DNA of 64,000 bases from Lysobacteraceae bacterium (lineage in GTDB: Bacteria; Pseudomonadota; Gammaproteobacteria; Xanthomonadales; Xanthomonadaceae): assembly GCA_016789405.1 (NCBI GenBank), contig JAEUPQ010000016.1, positions 1 through 64,000 of the forward strand, in the 5' to 3' direction. Shown here piece by piece: positions 1 to 9,192 of the stretch (position 1 is its first letter; each line of letters begins with the position of its first letter). The translations under genes and the position numbers were made by a program. Under the pieces are notes generated by a model. That model was not told where the DNA came from, searched no databases, and saw only the letters and a list, made by a program, of their open reading frames with translations.

Positions 1-140
1 TCCTTGCACCGACATGCGCCAGACAAAGCCCACACTGAAGGCTAAAAGCGCGTAAGCCTTGCGATACCAGAAACCTACCGAACGAGAGCTGTCAGACAAG
101 AAGGGCTAGTGCGGTCTTCCCACACTAAAATCCGGATACC
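1..140. other. Window edge, no gene recognised
   Basis: No convincing coding frame, RNA gene or repeat was recognised in the first 140 bases before the terminator of the histone-like gene. It may be the flank of a gene lying outside the window. Confidence 0.4.
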
Positions 141-186
141 CAAAAAAACTCCCTCTCCGCCTGGGCTATCGCGGAGAGGGAGTTTC
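141..186 (-). terminator. Rho-independent terminator of the histone-like gene
   Basis: Perfect 15-bp inverted repeat (AAACTCCCTCTCCGC at 146-160 and its complement at 171-185) with a 10-base loop. Read on the minus strand the stem is followed by a T run (bases 142-148 are A-rich on plus). It lies about 30 bp after the stop codon of the Lys/Ala-rich gene. Confidence 0.85.
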
Positions 187-214
187 GGTGTACCGCTAAT
201 CGGGGTGTTGCTGA

Positions 215-613
215 TTACATCATCGGCGCCGGAGCGGCCGGAGCAGCCGGAGCGGCCTTGCGGGCGCGCTTGACGGTCTTCTTGCCGGGCTTCTTCGCAG
301 CCTTCTTCTTGGCGGCCTTCTTGGTGGCCTTCTTGGCAGCCTTCTTCGCGGTCTTCTTGACAGCCTTCTTGGCGGTCTTCTTGGTCGCCTTCTTGGCGGC
401 CTTCTTCGCGGTCTTCTTGACAGCCTTCTTGGCGGTCTTCTTCGCGGCCTTCTTCACGGCCTTCTTTGCAACCTTCTTCGCGACCTTCTTCTTCGCGACC
501 TTCTTGGCGGCCTTCTTGGCGGTCTTGCGGACGGCCTTCTTGGCGGCAGCCTTCTTCACGGTTTTCTTCGCCGCTTTCTTGGCGGTTTTCTTGGCAGCTT
601 TCTTAACAGCCAT
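215..613 (-). CDS. Histone H1-like Lys/Ala-rich DNA-binding protein
   Basis: Encodes 132 residues made almost wholly of KKAAKKTAKK / KKAVKK-type repeats, ending in a short Ala/Pro tail. Such proteins resemble the C-terminal tail of eukaryotic histone H1 and bacterial HC2/AlgP-like proteins, which bind and condense DNA through unspecific charge contacts; that role is inferred from composition. The start is set at the ATG at 613 because GAGGAGAG lies just upstream. The frame stays open further upstream but that part lacks the repeat composition. The repetitive codons also create a long open frame on the opposite strand, which is not a gene. A strong terminator follows. Confidence 0.85.
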   Translation of the reverse strand: MAVKKAAKKTAKKAAKKTVKKAAAKKAVRKTAKKAAKKVAKKKVAKKVAKKAVKKAAKKTAKKAVKKTAKKAAKKATKKTAKKAVKKTAKKAAKKATKKAAKKKAAKKPGKKTVKRARKAAPAAPAAPAPMM

Positions 614-1565
614 GGTATGGCTCTCCTCGTCAGTGGACTTGCGTTGGGTCACGCCCAGACAACAACAGGATCGCGGGAGTCGGACCCGCCACCCACCGCC
701 GGCGCGCAAGGCAAGCCGGTACGGATTCTTGCCGGGTCCGCGCCCGCGGCGCCCGGATGATGAGAGAGACCTGTCGCCAGCGCCTGGATCACCGCCGCCA
801 TCCTGTGCGGGGCAAGAGAAAACCCGGGACCGGAACGGTCGCGGGTTCGGCGATGCGATCTGGGTCGATCGAATGCAGCTTGGTTTTTCGCAGAGGAGAC
901 GAAGCCTGTTTCCATCGGACGCCGGGTCCGGACGGAAGATCGAATTGTGCTTCGCGTTGTTGTCTTGAGGGGACTCACTCGCTTCTGCAATGTCGGCACT
1001 TGGGGCGAAACCTAATCACGGTTTTTTCAACTGTCAACACCCCGCGCCGGGAAATCCGTGCACGAACATCCTGCCGTCGCGTCGCGTCGCGTCGTCGACG
1101 CTCGCCCGCGAGCGCGGGCATGGACGTCCGCGGCGCAAGCAGCCTTCTGTTCCATCGAATCAAAACATCTTTTTTTCAGCGGTTTCGTGTTTCACGCGGG
1201 AAACATTCGCGAGCACGCGACGTCCAGGGCGACACCTCGCCCGACATCCCGGGATGCATCGGAGCAGCGATGAACGGGAGTCGGATTTTTTTTCGTCGAG
1301 CGGTCGCTTTTCGGCGCCGCACAACCCGGATTGCGCGAAATTGCGCAAGCCATTCGGCGCCAAACGAAGACGATCGACGCGTGCCGGAACGACTTCGACG
1401 CGCACGCGTCGGTGGCGACGCAGGCATCGTCGGATGCATTCGCGAGCTGCGATCGACGCACGCGATCGCAACCCACCGGGATCGATGACGACCATTTCGA
1501 CTGCAACCGGATGCGTCGACGACCGACGAACGGCGCATTCGCGCATCGACGCCGGCATCCGGAAA
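614..1565. other. Gene-empty interval of about 950 bp
   Basis: Many overlapping open frames exist on both strands but none has a recognisable product, a good ribosome site or sensible composition. The stretch shows T tracts near 1020, 1168 and 1287 and a short GTCGC tandem run near 1078-1095. It presumably contains the promoter of the histone-like gene at its left side. A non-coding RNA cannot be excluded. Confidence 0.5.
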
Positions 1566-1600
1566 CGAAAAAGCCGTCCGCGTTTCCACGGACGGCTTCC
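1566..1600 (-). terminator. Rho-independent terminator after gcvH
   Basis: Inverted repeat AAGCCGTCCG (1571-1580) / CGGACGGCTT (1589-1598) with an 8-base loop; on the minus strand the stem runs into a T tract. It lies about 40 bp beyond the gcvH stop codon. Confidence 0.85.
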
Positions 1601-1636
1601 AAGTGCGCCAGGACCTGGCGCGATGTCGCGGTGCGA

Positions 1637-2032
1637 TCAGTGATCGTCGTCTTCGAGCAACTCGGCGTAGTCGTCCGGGCCGAGCAGCTCGTTGAGCTGG
1701 TCGGGCTCTTCCGCTTCGAGCACGTAGAGCCAGCCTTCGCCATAGGCGTCTTCGTTGATGGTCTCGGGCTTGTCGGCCAGCGCGGCGTTGACGGCGACGA
1801 CCGTGCCGCTGACCGGGGCATAGACGTCGGACGCCGCCTTCACCGACTCGACGACGGCGCAGGCATTGCCGGCTTCGACACGGTCGCCGACGTTCGGCAG
1901 CTCGACATAGACCAGGTCGCCGAGCAGGCCCTGGGCGTGGTCGGAAATGCCGACGGTGATCTTGCCGTCGCCTTCGACGCGGGCCCATTCGTGGGACTTC
2001 AGGAATTTCAGGTCGCCGGGGATCTCGCTCAT
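1637..2032 (-). CDS. gcvH: Glycine cleavage system H protein
   Basis: 131 residues, normal length for GcvH. It carries the lipoyl arm that shuttles the aminomethyl group between P, T and L proteins of the glycine cleavage complex in the cytoplasm. The lipoyl-attachment lysine is seen at K65 in the ESVKAASD context, and the N-terminal part reads like the family ([20 protein letters not shown]). The C-terminus is unusually acidic, ending in LLEDDDH. It lies 86 bp downstream of gcvT on the same strand and is followed by a terminator, so gcvT-gcvH is likely one transcript; gcvP is not nearby. Confidence 0.97.
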   Translation of the reverse strand: MSEIPGDLKFLKSHEWARVEGDGKITVGISDHAQGLLGDLVYVELPNVGDRVEAGNACAVVESVKAASDVYAPVSGTVVAVNAALADKPETINEDAYGEGWLYVLEAEEPDQLNELLGPDDYAELLEDDDH

Positions 2033-2118
2033 CGTGGGGCTCCGCAGGGGTCAGGTATGGTTGGGAGGAAAAATGGCTGGAAGAAACTGGGATTAGTGTA
2101 GGAGTGCCGCGGCGAGGG

Positions 2119-3219
2119 TCAAATACTTTCCTGCGCCTTGCCGTCGCGGACGAACGGAAATTTCACGACGCGCACCGGCACTTCGCGACCGCGGATGTCC
2201 ACGCGCACATCACCGAGTTCGCCCGACGGCACGCGGGCGAACGCGATGGCCTTGCCCAGCGTCGGAGAGAAGGTGCCGGAGAGGATCTCGCCGTTGCCGG
2301 CGGCGGTGAGCACCGCCTGCCCGTGACGCAGCACGCCCTTCTCGTCCATCACCAGGCCGATCATCTGGCGCGGCACGCCGGCGGCCTTCTGCGCTTCGAG
2401 CGCGGCACGACCATTGAAGTCGCGCCCTTCGTCGAGCGCGATGGTCCAGGCGAGCGCGGCTTCGTAGGGCGACACGGTCTCGTCCATGTCCTGGCCATAC
2501 AGGTTCATGCCGGCTTCCAGGCGCAGCGTGTCGCGCGCGCCGAGGCCGGCCGGCTTCACGCCGACGGCGAGCAGCGCATCCCACAGCGCGACCGCCTGCT
2601 CCTGCGCGACGACGATCTCGAAACCGTCTTCGCCGGTATAGCCGGTGCGGGCGACGAACAGCGGCACGCCGTCCTTCGTCACGGCTTCGGTGGCGACGAA
2701 CTTGCCGATCTTGCCGGCAGCGGGGGCGGTGTCGGCCGACAGCAGGCCGACGACCTTCTCGCGCGCGTTCGGGCCCTGCACGGCGATCATCGCCAGCTCC
2801 GGACGCTCGGTGGCGCTCACGCCGAACGCGGCGGCCTGGGCATTGATCCACGCCAGGTCCTTTTCGCGGGTCGCGGCGTTGACGACGAGGCGGAAGAAAT
2901 CCTCGGCGAGGTAGTACACGATCAGGTCGTCGATCACGCCGCCCTGTTCGTTGAGCATGCAGGTGTAGAGCGCCTTGCCGGACTTCTGGAGCTTGTCGAC
3001 CGAGTTGGCGACGAGCTTGCGCAGGAACGGACGGACCTGGTCGCCGCGCAGGTCGACGACGGTCATGTGCGAGACGTCGAACATGCCGGCGTCGCGACGC
3101 ACCTGGTGGTGTTCGTCGATCTGCGAGCCGTAGCTGATCGGCATGTCCCAGCCGCCGAAGTCGACCATCTTCGCGCCGAGTGCGCGGTGGGCGTCGTTGA
3201 GAACGGTCTTCTGGGTCAT
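2119..3219 (-). CDS. gcvT: Aminomethyltransferase (glycine cleavage T protein)
   Basis: 366 residues, typical for GcvT. It transfers the methylene group from lipoyl-bound aminomethyl on GcvH to tetrahydrofolate and releases ammonia. The N-terminus ([21 protein letters not shown]) and the DVSHM motif, the [10 protein letters not shown] stretch and the [11 protein letters not shown] block are diagnostic of the folate-binding family. A possible -10 element (GATAAT on the minus strand) lies about 30 bp upstream. The glycine riboswitch seen before gcv operons in many bacteria was not found in the 120-bp leader. Confidence 0.97.
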   Translation of the reverse strand: MTQKTVLNDAHRALGAKMVDFGGWDMPISYGSQIDEHHQVRRDAGMFDVSHMTVVDLRGDQVRPFLRKLVANSVDKLQKSGKALYTCMLNEQGGVIDDLIVYYLAEDFFRLVVNAATREKDLAWINAQAAAFGVSATERPELAMIAVQGPNAREKVVGLLSADTAPAAGKIGKFVATEAVTKDGVPLFVARTGYTGEDGFEIVVAQEQAVALWDALLAVGVKPAGLGARDTLRLEAGMNLYGQDMDETVSPYEAALAWTIALDEGRDFNGRAALEAQKAAGVPRQMIGLVMDEKGVLRHGQAVLTAAGNGEILSGTFSPTLGKAIAFARVPSGELGDVRVDIRGREVPVRVVKFPFVRDGKAQESI

Positions 3220-3339
3220 TGCGCGTTGCCGGGGGTGTGGGGAGGGGCCGGCATTATCCCAGAGCGGGCCAGCCCCTGTGCGGGCTCATGACGATTGGTC
3301 ACAAGACGGGGGCGCATGGTGCGCCCGCCGCTCGCGCCG

Positions 3340-3876
3340 TCAGAGCCCGGCGGCCTCGTTGATGCAGTCCACGCGCCTCGCTTCCACCGGCGCGAGCTTG
3401 CCCGCAGCGAGGTCGTATCGCCGCGCCCAGCGGACGTCGCGGGAGATCTCGTCGTCCCGATGCCTGACGAAGGCCACGACATCCGGCGCATCCACGCCAT
3501 CGACCCGGCAGGTTCCGATCTGCAGTTCGTAGCCGGCGCGCGGTTTCGGCACCTCGATCGCGTCCGTCACGAGCCAGCGCGGCTGCCGGGCTGCGCGATC
3601 GACGTTGCGCGACGACACGATCCATCGCGCGACCGGCTGGCGCGCGGGATCGGACGGCCGATGCCCGAGCACCGCGATCGAGTGATCGCAGACATGCGCG
3701 ATGCCGGGGCCGCCGGCGAGGCACGCCCCCTGCAACTCCTGCAGGCCGGCGGGATACGGCGGCAACGTCCTGCCCACGAAGTTTCCACGTTCGATGCGAT
3801 CGGAAGCGGGAACGGACATGGCCGGCAGGACCAGCGCGGCGAGGATGCAGGCGACACGCTGCGACGACGTGGACAT
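3340..3876 (-). CDS. Secreted protein of unknown function
   Basis: 178 residues with an N-terminal signal peptide (about residues 8-26, RVACILAALVLPAMSVPAS). The mature part has several Cys residues but no motif I recognise. The ATG at 3876 is preceded by GGGGAGA. It lies 23 bp downstream of the nfeD-like gene on the same strand and is probably the last cistron of the stomatin/NfeD operon, although no functional link is known. It may be lineage-specific. Confidence 0.7.
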   Translation of the reverse strand: MSTSSQRVACILAALVLPAMSVPASDRIERGNFVGRTLPPYPAGLQELQGACLAGGPGIAHVCDHSIAVLGHRPSDPARQPVARWIVSSRNVDRAARQPRWLVTDAIEVPKPRAGYELQIGTCRVDGVDAPDVVAFVRHRDDEISRDVRWARRYDLAAGKLAPVEARRVDCINEAAGL

Positions 3877-3899
3877 GACGGATTCTCCCCGGGAAAGGA

Positions 3900-4346
3900 T
3901 CAGTCGGCCGCTTCGACCTTCAGCGTCATGCCGTCGGCGCTGACGATCCGCACGCTGGCGCCGGCCGGAAGATCCGGGCCGCTGACGGTCCAGTAGGCAT
4001 CCGCGATCTGGACGCGACCGGTGCCGCGCTCGATCGCCGACACCAGCGGCACGATCTGGCCGATCAACTGCGCGGCGCGACGATTGAGCGCGGGCTGGTC
4101 GGTCGGGCCCTCGTCCTTGCGGAACCAGGTGCGATAGACCTGGATCGAGACCAGGCCGAGCACCACGAACAGCACGGCCTGCAGCAGGAAACTCAACCCG
4201 GGCACCAGCCACACCACAACGGTCACCGCGCCGGCGGCGAACGCGAGCCAGAGCATGAAGGCGCCTGGCGCCAGCACCTCCAGGCCGAACAGCGCCAGCG
4301 CGAAGACCGCCCACGCGGCGACGTCGAAACGCAGGTCGAGATCCAT
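3900..4346 (-). CDS. NfeD-like membrane protein
   Basis: 148 residues: two or three hydrophobic segments in residues 8-70, then a C-terminal OB-fold-like soluble domain (GTGRVQIADAYWTVSGPDLPAGASVRIVSADGMTLKVE, given here as the span of about residues 108-146). This is the short NfeD form without the serine protease half. NfeD proteins pair with stomatin/SPFH proteins in membrane microdomains, and the gene starts 3 bp after the SPFH gene, which supports the assignment. Confidence 0.9.
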   Translation of the reverse strand: MDLDLRFDVAAWAVFALALFGLEVLAPGAFMLWLAFAAGAVTVVVWLVPGLSFLLQAVLFVVLGLVSIQVYRTWFRKDEGPTDQPALNRRAAQLIGQIVPLVSAIERGTGRVQIADAYWTVSGPDLPAGASVRIVSADGMTLKVEAAD

Positions 4347-4349
4347 GCC

Positions 4350-5300
4350 TCAGCCTCCGCGCGGGATCGACGGCGGCTTGCTGCCGGACTGCTGGTGGCT
4401 CAGGGCTTCCTTCGCCAGTTCGGTGATGCCCGCGAGCGATCCGAGGATGCCGCTGGATTCCATCGGCATCATGATGAACTTCTGGTTCGGCGCCTCGGCC
4501 AGCGCCTTGAACGCTTCGATGTACTTCTGCGCGATGAAGTAGTTGATGGCGTTGACGTTGCCGCTGGCGATGGCCTCGGACACCATCTGCGTCGCCTTCG
4601 CCTCGGCTTCGGCCAGGCGCTCGCGGGCTTCGGCCTCGCGGAACGAGGCTTCGCGCTTGCCTTCCGCTTCCAGCACGGCCGCCTGTTTCTCGCCTTCCGC
4701 GCGGAGGATCGCCGACTGGCGAACGCCCTCGGCTTCCAGCACGGCGGCACGCTTGTTCTGTTCGGCCATCTTCTGCTGCTGCATCGACGCGATGAGGTCG
4801 CGCGGCGGCTGGATGTCCTTCAGTTCGATGCGGTTGACCTTCAGGCCCCAGGGATGCGTGGCCTGGTCGACCGCCAGCAGCACCTTGGCATTGATCTCGT
4901 CGCGCTTGGACAACGATTCGTCCAGGTCCATCGAGCCGATGGCGGTACGGATGTTGGTCATCACAAGGTTGAGGATCGCCACTTCGAGCTGGGCGACCTC
5001 GTAGGCGGCCTTGGCGGCGTCGAGCACCTGGAAATAGACCACGCCGTCGACCTTCACCACGGCGTTGTCCTTGGTGATGACGTCCTGGCTGGGTACGTCC
5101 ATCACCTGTTCCATCATGTTGATCTTGCGACCCACGCCGTAAAAGATCGGGATCAGGAAATGCAGGCCCGGGCTGAGGGTGCGCGTGTACTTGCCGAATC
5201 GTTCGACCGTCCATTCGTAGCCCTGCGGCACCATGCGCACGGCCTTGAAGAAAATGATGACGGCCACGATGACGAGGACGACTGCGAGGAACTGACCCAT
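4350..5300 (-). CDS. SPFH/stomatin family protein (QmcA-like)
   Basis: 316 residues: an N-terminal membrane anchor (residues 3-18), the SPFH/band-7 domain (about 25-190, with VPQGYEWTVERFGKY and SPGLHFLIP), a long alanine/glutamate-rich coiled coil (about 185-250) and a Gly/Pro-rich tail. Such proteins oligomerise on the inner membrane and act as scaffolds for membrane quality control. The chosen ATG has a GGGAGGGT ribosome site; longer in-frame starts to 5726 run antisense through the divergent sigma factor and are rejected. First gene of a three-gene operon. Confidence 0.93.
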   Translation of the reverse strand: MGQFLAVVLVIVAVIIFFKAVRMVPQGYEWTVERFGKYTRTLSPGLHFLIPIFYGVGRKINMMEQVMDVPSQDVITKDNAVVKVDGVVYFQVLDAAKAAYEVAQLEVAILNLVMTNIRTAIGSMDLDESLSKRDEINAKVLLAVDQATHPWGLKVNRIELKDIQPPRDLIASMQQQKMAEQNKRAAVLEAEGVRQSAILRAEGEKQAAVLEAEGKREASFREAEARERLAEAEAKATQMVSEAIASGNVNAINYFIAQKYIEAFKALAEAPNQKFIMMPMESSGILGSLAGITELAKEALSHQQSGSKPPSIPRGG

Positions 5301-5409
5301 CTGGAACCCTCCCTGCTGGAATGGGGTCAGTATAGGCCTGTCCCGGGCCCGGCCTGCGGCCGCGACGCGGTTGCGACCCTTTTCCGCCCCGGCGCATCCA
5401 GACGATGAG

Positions 5410-6063
5410 ATGAGCCCTCCTGCCGCCCGCTCAAGCTTCGCGATCGACGTGCCCGACAGCCTGCTCGCGCGGCTGCGCGGCGGCGAGCGCGCGGCGTTCG
5501 AGCAGGTGTACCGCTGGTTCGAGCGACCGGTGTACACGCTGGCGCTGCGCGTCTGCGGCGAACGCGAGCAGGCGGCCGACATCCTGCAGGACACCATGCT
5601 CAAGGTGTTCCACCGCATCGGCGAATTCCGCGGATCACGCAGCGACGGTGGCGAGCCCAGTCCGTTCTGGGGGTGGCTGCGCCAGATCGCGGTCAACGAG
5701 GCACTGATGTCGCTGCGCCGCAACAAACGCCACGACGACGCATTGCCACTGCCCGGTGGCGACGGGCCGGATCAGGACGGCGGACCGGAACCGGTCGACG
5801 ACTTCACCCCGCCACCACCTGCAGCCGCCGATGCCGCGGCATTGCAACGCGCGCTGGATCGGCTGCCGGCGATCACCCGCAGCGTGCTGTGGCTCTACCA
5901 CGCCGAGGGATACACCCATGACGAGATCGCGTCGCTGATGGCACGCACGCCGAGTTTCTCGAAATCCCAACTGTCGCGCGGCACCCGGCGCCTGCGCGAA
6001 CTGCTCGAACCCGCCGACGGCTGCGCGCTGCCGGCATCCACTCGCGAGGCCGCCCATGGCTGA
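5410..6063 (+). CDS. ECF-type RNA polymerase sigma factor
   Basis: 217 residues. Sigma region 2 is seen at about residues 17-90 (FEQVYRWFERPVYTLALRVCG, then the AADILQDTMLKVF signature), followed by an acidic, proline-rich linker and region 4 with a helix-turn-helix (about 150-205, LPAITRSVLWLYHAEGYTH DEIASLM). It would direct RNA polymerase to a stress or envelope regulon. The next gene overlaps by 8 bp and has one membrane segment, the usual place for the cognate anti-sigma factor. A TTG at 5371 would extend the protein by 13 residues. Confidence 0.9.
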   Translation: MSPPAARSSFAIDVPDSLLARLRGGERAAFEQVYRWFERPVYTLALRVCGEREQAADILQDTMLKVFHRIGEFRGSRSDGGEPSPFWGWLRQIAVNEALMSLRRNKRHDDALPLPGGDGPDQDGGPEPVDDFTPPPPAAADAAALQRALDRLPAITRSVLWLYHAEGYTHDEIASLMARTPSFSKSQLSRGTRRLRELLEPADGCALPASTREAAHG

Positions 6064-6913
6064 CGCATCACGAGATCCGACACCGCCGAACTGGCAGGAA
6101 GCATTCGCAGCACTTCCGATGGAGGCGCCGCCGACCTCTCGCTGGCCCGCCATCGACGCCGCACTGCATGCCACGCAAGCCACGACGATCGACGGCATGC
6201 ACGCACAGCCCCGGGCGATGGCGTCGGCATGGCCCCGACGCGCGGCCTGGGCCGCCGTCCTGGCGATGCTCGCCATACCCGCCATCCTCGTGCTGCGACC
6301 GGATGCACCCGCACCATCGCGCACGCCGTTCGCGAACGCGCCGACGCGCGCCACGACCGAACCTGCCGCCGCAAGCACGACTGAGATGACGGCATCGGGC
6401 ACGGATCCGAGACCGGCGCCAATGCCTGACGTCGCCACATCGGAGGAACCTGGCTCCCTGCCGGCACGGAGCCGGACGCACACATTGGAGACAACGCCGA
6501 ACGACATCCGCATCGCGCAGTCACCTGCAACGCTCGAGCGGCAGGCCACATCGCAGCAGCCGCGGCCATGGCCGCGCGCGCGCATCCCGGCCCACGGCGA
6601 TGCCGGCGCATCGATGCAGGCGGCGCTCGAGCCGTACTACACCGAGTCGGCCCGCCTGGAAGGCGTGATCGCCGCTGCGCGAGATCCACGCGTCGGCAGC
6701 GGGCCGGCTGCTTCGCTGGCCGGTGCACTCGATGCCGAATTAGCCGGCATCGACGCCCGACTCGCGCAGACCGGTCTCGACGCGGGACAGCGACTCGCCC
6801 TGTGGCGAGAACGCGTCGAGGTCCTGCGCGCTTCCGCCGAATTCGAAAGCCAGTTGCGCCTGCTTGCCGCCGAAGGCGACGTGCTGGACGGCGCGCTCGT
6901 TCGCGTCGACTGA
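6056..6913 (+). CDS. Putative membrane-bound anti-sigma factor
   Basis: 285 residues: a short cytoplasmic N-terminal part, one transmembrane segment (about residues 62-80, AAWAAVLAMLAIPAILVL) and a Thr/Ala/Pro-rich periplasmic region with a helical end. No zinc-binding HXXXCXXC motif is visible, so it is not a ZAS-type anti-sigma; the call rests on the 8-bp overlap with the ECF sigma gene and the topology. A PDZ-domain protein follows 95 bp downstream and may take part in the same signal path. Confidence 0.7.
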   Translation: MADASRDPTPPNWQEAFAALPMEAPPTSRWPAIDAALHATQATTIDGMHAQPRAMASAWPRRAAWAAVLAMLAIPAILVLRPDAPAPSRTPFANAPTRATTEPAAASTTEMTASGTDPRPAPMPDVATSEEPGSLPARSRTHTLETTPNDIRIAQSPATLERQATSQQPRPWPRARIPAHGDAGASMQAALEPYYTESARLEGVIAAARDPRVGSGPAASLAGALDAELAGIDARLAQTGLDAGQRLALWRERVEVLRASAEFESQLRLLAAEGDVLDGALVRVD

Positions 6914-7008
6914 TGCGCGCGACAAGCCGGCATCCAGCCACATCACGCAGCTCCCTGGATCCACTCCGGATCGGCATCCGACGATTCGTACATCACCCTG
7001 AGGCACCC

Positions 7009-8349
7009 ATGACCACGATCCGTACGTCACTCGCACCACTCGCCATCGCCTGCATGCTGGCACCCGTCCTGTCTGCGATTGCGCAATCGCCCGCGCCGGC
7101 CAGGCCGACAGGGCCGACGCCCGAACAGCGCAAGGAACTCGACGCGGCGCGCGACGAGCTGCAGCGCGCCGCGAAGCACCTCGCCGACCTGTCCCGGCGC
7201 TACGGCAGCCATGGCGCAGGCCCGCACGGCTTCGACATGGAAGCCTTCGCTCCCAGCCGACCGGTGGTCGGCGTGCTGCTGGCACCCGAACCGCAAGGCG
7301 GCGTGCGCATCAGCGGCGTCACGCCTGGCGGCGCGGCGGCCACCGCCGGCCTGCGCAGCGGCGACCGCCTGCTGCGCGTCAACGGAAAGGCCATCGCCGG
7401 CGACACACCCGAGGCACGGGTCGAGGGCGCGCGCACGCTGCTGCGGGACCTGGATGAAAAGACACCGGTCAAACTGGCCTATGCGCGCGATGGTCGCGAG
7501 CAGGAGATCAGCGTCACCCCGAAACGCGATGCGCGGATGATGGTCTTCTCCGGCGACGGCAATGGCCCTGGCGAGCGTGTGATCGTCCGTCGCATCGGCG
7601 ACGGCAAGCTGGAACTCGACGGCGAGACCATCGATTTCCCGATGCCTCACGGCGGCGCGTGGCAAGGCAAGCCCGGCGAGCCGCATGTCTTCACCTTCAC
7701 GCACGGCGATGCGGCTGGACCGCACGTCGAACGCCGCGTCATCCGCATCGAATGCAAGGGCGACGACAAGAAGGAATGCGAGAAGCGCGCGGCCGCGCAT
7801 GCGGGCGCGGACAAGCACGACGGCGCGCACGGCGACCGCCGCGAGATCCATCGCGTGATCCTCGGCGGCGACGGCCAGAAGGGCGGCTGCAAGCCGGGCG
7901 AAGACTGCAAGGTGCATGGCCTGCTCAGCGAAGCGTTTCGCTGGAGCGGCCTGAACCTGGCGTCGGTCGACGCACAGCTCGGCCGCTATTTCGGGACCGA
8001 CAAGGGCGTCCTCGTCCTCAGTGCGGGCCCGGTGCTGGAGACGCTGCAGGCAGGCGACGTGATCCTGCGGGTCGACGGCAAGCCGGTGGCGACGCCGCGC
8101 GACGTGATGGACGCGCTCCGCGGCAAGCCGGCCGACAGCGCGGTGCCGGTCGACTACCTGCGCGATCGCACGCCGGCCAGCGCGAAGATCAAGGTGCCCG
8201 AGCGGGGCCGCCTGCCTGCGTTCGGCGCCATCGACCTCGACCTGGATCCGGTGCGCGCGATGCCGGGTTCGCGCATCCATCGCAAGATGGTCATGGTCGA
8301 CCAGGACGGCAAGGTCACCACCTTCGAGGATGGCGACAAGGCCGATTGA
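7009..8349 (+). CDS. Periplasmic protein with two PDZ domains
   Basis: 446 residues with a signal peptide (about 1-25). A first PDZ domain is seen at about residues 85-170 (GVLLAPEPQGGVRISGVTPG, then AGLRSGDRLLRVNGK) and a second at about 325-400 (GVLVLSAGPVLETLQAGDVILRVDGK in span). No HtrA-type GNSGG or other protease motif is present, so it is more likely a peptide-binding or regulatory factor than a protease. The middle has a charged Cys/His-containing stretch. Its place behind an ECF sigma/anti-sigma pair suggests envelope stress sensing; that is inference. Confidence 0.8.
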   Translation: MTTIRTSLAPLAIACMLAPVLSAIAQSPAPARPTGPTPEQRKELDAARDELQRAAKHLADLSRRYGSHGAGPHGFDMEAFAPSRPVVGVLLAPEPQGGVRISGVTPGGAAATAGLRSGDRLLRVNGKAIAGDTPEARVEGARTLLRDLDEKTPVKLAYARDGREQEISVTPKRDARMMVFSGDGNGPGERVIVRRIGDGKLELDGETIDFPMPHGGAWQGKPGEPHVFTFTHGDAAGPHVERRVIRIECKGDDKKECEKRAAAHAGADKHDGAHGDRREIHRVILGGDGQKGGCKPGEDCKVHGLLSEAFRWSGLNLASVDAQLGRYFGTDKGVLVLSAGPVLETLQAGDVILRVDGKPVATPRDVMDALRGKPADSAVPVDYLRDRTPASAKIKVPERGRLPAFGAIDLDLDPVRAMPGSRIHRKMVMVDQDGKVTTFEDGDKAD

Positions 8350-8392
8350 ATCGACCCGGCGCCCGGCGGCGATGCATTCCCGCCGGGTCGTT
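8350..8392. terminator. Hairpin between convergent PDZ and hemin-locus genes
   Basis: Inverted repeat CGACCCGGCG (8352-8361) / CGCCGGGTCG (8381-8390) just after the PDZ gene stop codon, followed by only TTCC. It could act as a terminator in either direction, but the T tract is weak. Confidence 0.45.
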
Positions 8393-8424
8393 CCGTGCAC
8401 TCGATACGCCGCCTCTGCGCCCGC

Positions 8425-9057
8425 TCAGTGCATCGCGCCCAGGCGCCACGGCATCGCGTCCGCCTCGCAGGCGTCGCCGGCGTCGATGTGCTCGCTTCGC
8501 GCGATCCGCTGGCGCATGTCGGCACCGTGCAACGACAGGGTCGCGAGGCTGGCCGCGAGCCCGTGCTTCCCGTCGGCCTGCGCTGCGGGCAGGGCGTGGA
8601 GACGAAGCGCGCTGATCTGCCAGCGCTCGCCCGACAGGCGACGCGACAGACGACGCCACAGACGTCCGGCAACGTTCTCGCACTGCGGCGACCGGCAATC
8701 GCGGCATGACGCATGCGGCGTCTCGACACGCGGCAGCGCCTGCTGGATCCGTTCCCAGGCAAGGAAGTCGCTGTCGGGCAGCAGGTACAGCCGCCAGCAG
8801 CAGTCGCCGTCCCGGTCGCGGAACTGCAGGCATTCCTGCCAGCCATCGCTGTCGATGCCGCACCACGCCTCGGCGTGCACGGCCTGCTGCCAGCCGCCGA
8901 GTTCGCCGCCGAGGCCGTCGCCCGGCCGACTCCGATACACGCAGAGGACCGTGCCCAAGGCGGCAAGCGACTGCGCCGTCGGCAACGCCAGCGTGGCAGG
9001 ACGCGATTGCGACGCGCCGGGGTCGGGAATGGGTCGCGATTCGTGCGAAGGACGCAT
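8425..9057 (-). CDS. Hypothetical protein of the hemP locus, possibly hemin-uptake associated
   Basis: 210 residues from the ATG at 9057 (a GTG at 9081 would add eight). Several Cys and Trp residues (CCWRLYLLPDSDFLAWE, CRDCRSPQCE) stand out, but there is no signal peptide and no motif I can name. It lies about 135 bp downstream of hemP on the same strand, so it is probably under the same Fur control; comparable genes next to hemP in xanthomonads are annotated as hemin transport proteins. No TonB-dependent receptor is in the window. Confidence 0.6.
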   Translation of the reverse strand: MRPSHESRPIPDPGASQSRPATLALPTAQSLAALGTVLCVYRSRPGDGLGGELGGWQQAVHAEAWCGIDSDGWQECLQFRDRDGDCCWRLYLLPDSDFLAWERIQQALPRVETPHASCRDCRSPQCENVAGRLWRRLSRRLSGERWQISALRLHALPAAQADGKHGLAASLATLSLHGADMRQRIARSEHIDAGDACEADAMPWRLGAMH

Positions 9058-9192
9058 GGCGGACTCGTGTGGTGGAAACACAAGGCGGCTGGCGTCGGGG
9101 GATCCCGGTGGCTTGCGTGCCTGGGGGAGAGAGAGACAACAGCAGCGGCACAGCGGTGCCGGGTGATCTCACTGCCGATGGTGGCAGGGACC

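Noticed and set aside
757..850. Bases resembling parts of a glycine riboswitch (GAGAGACC, GGGGCAAGAG)
   Set aside because: The conserved GCCGAAGG core is missing and the orientation is away from gcvT-gcvH.
258..968. Long open frame opposite the Lys/Ala-rich gene (Phe/Ala-rich protein)
   Set aside because: It is the mirror of AAG/GCC repeats on the other strand; the minus-strand gene has the ribosome site and terminator.
2104..3291. 395-residue open frame on plus opposite gcvT
   Set aside because: Antisense shadow; gcvT is unmistakable on the minus strand.
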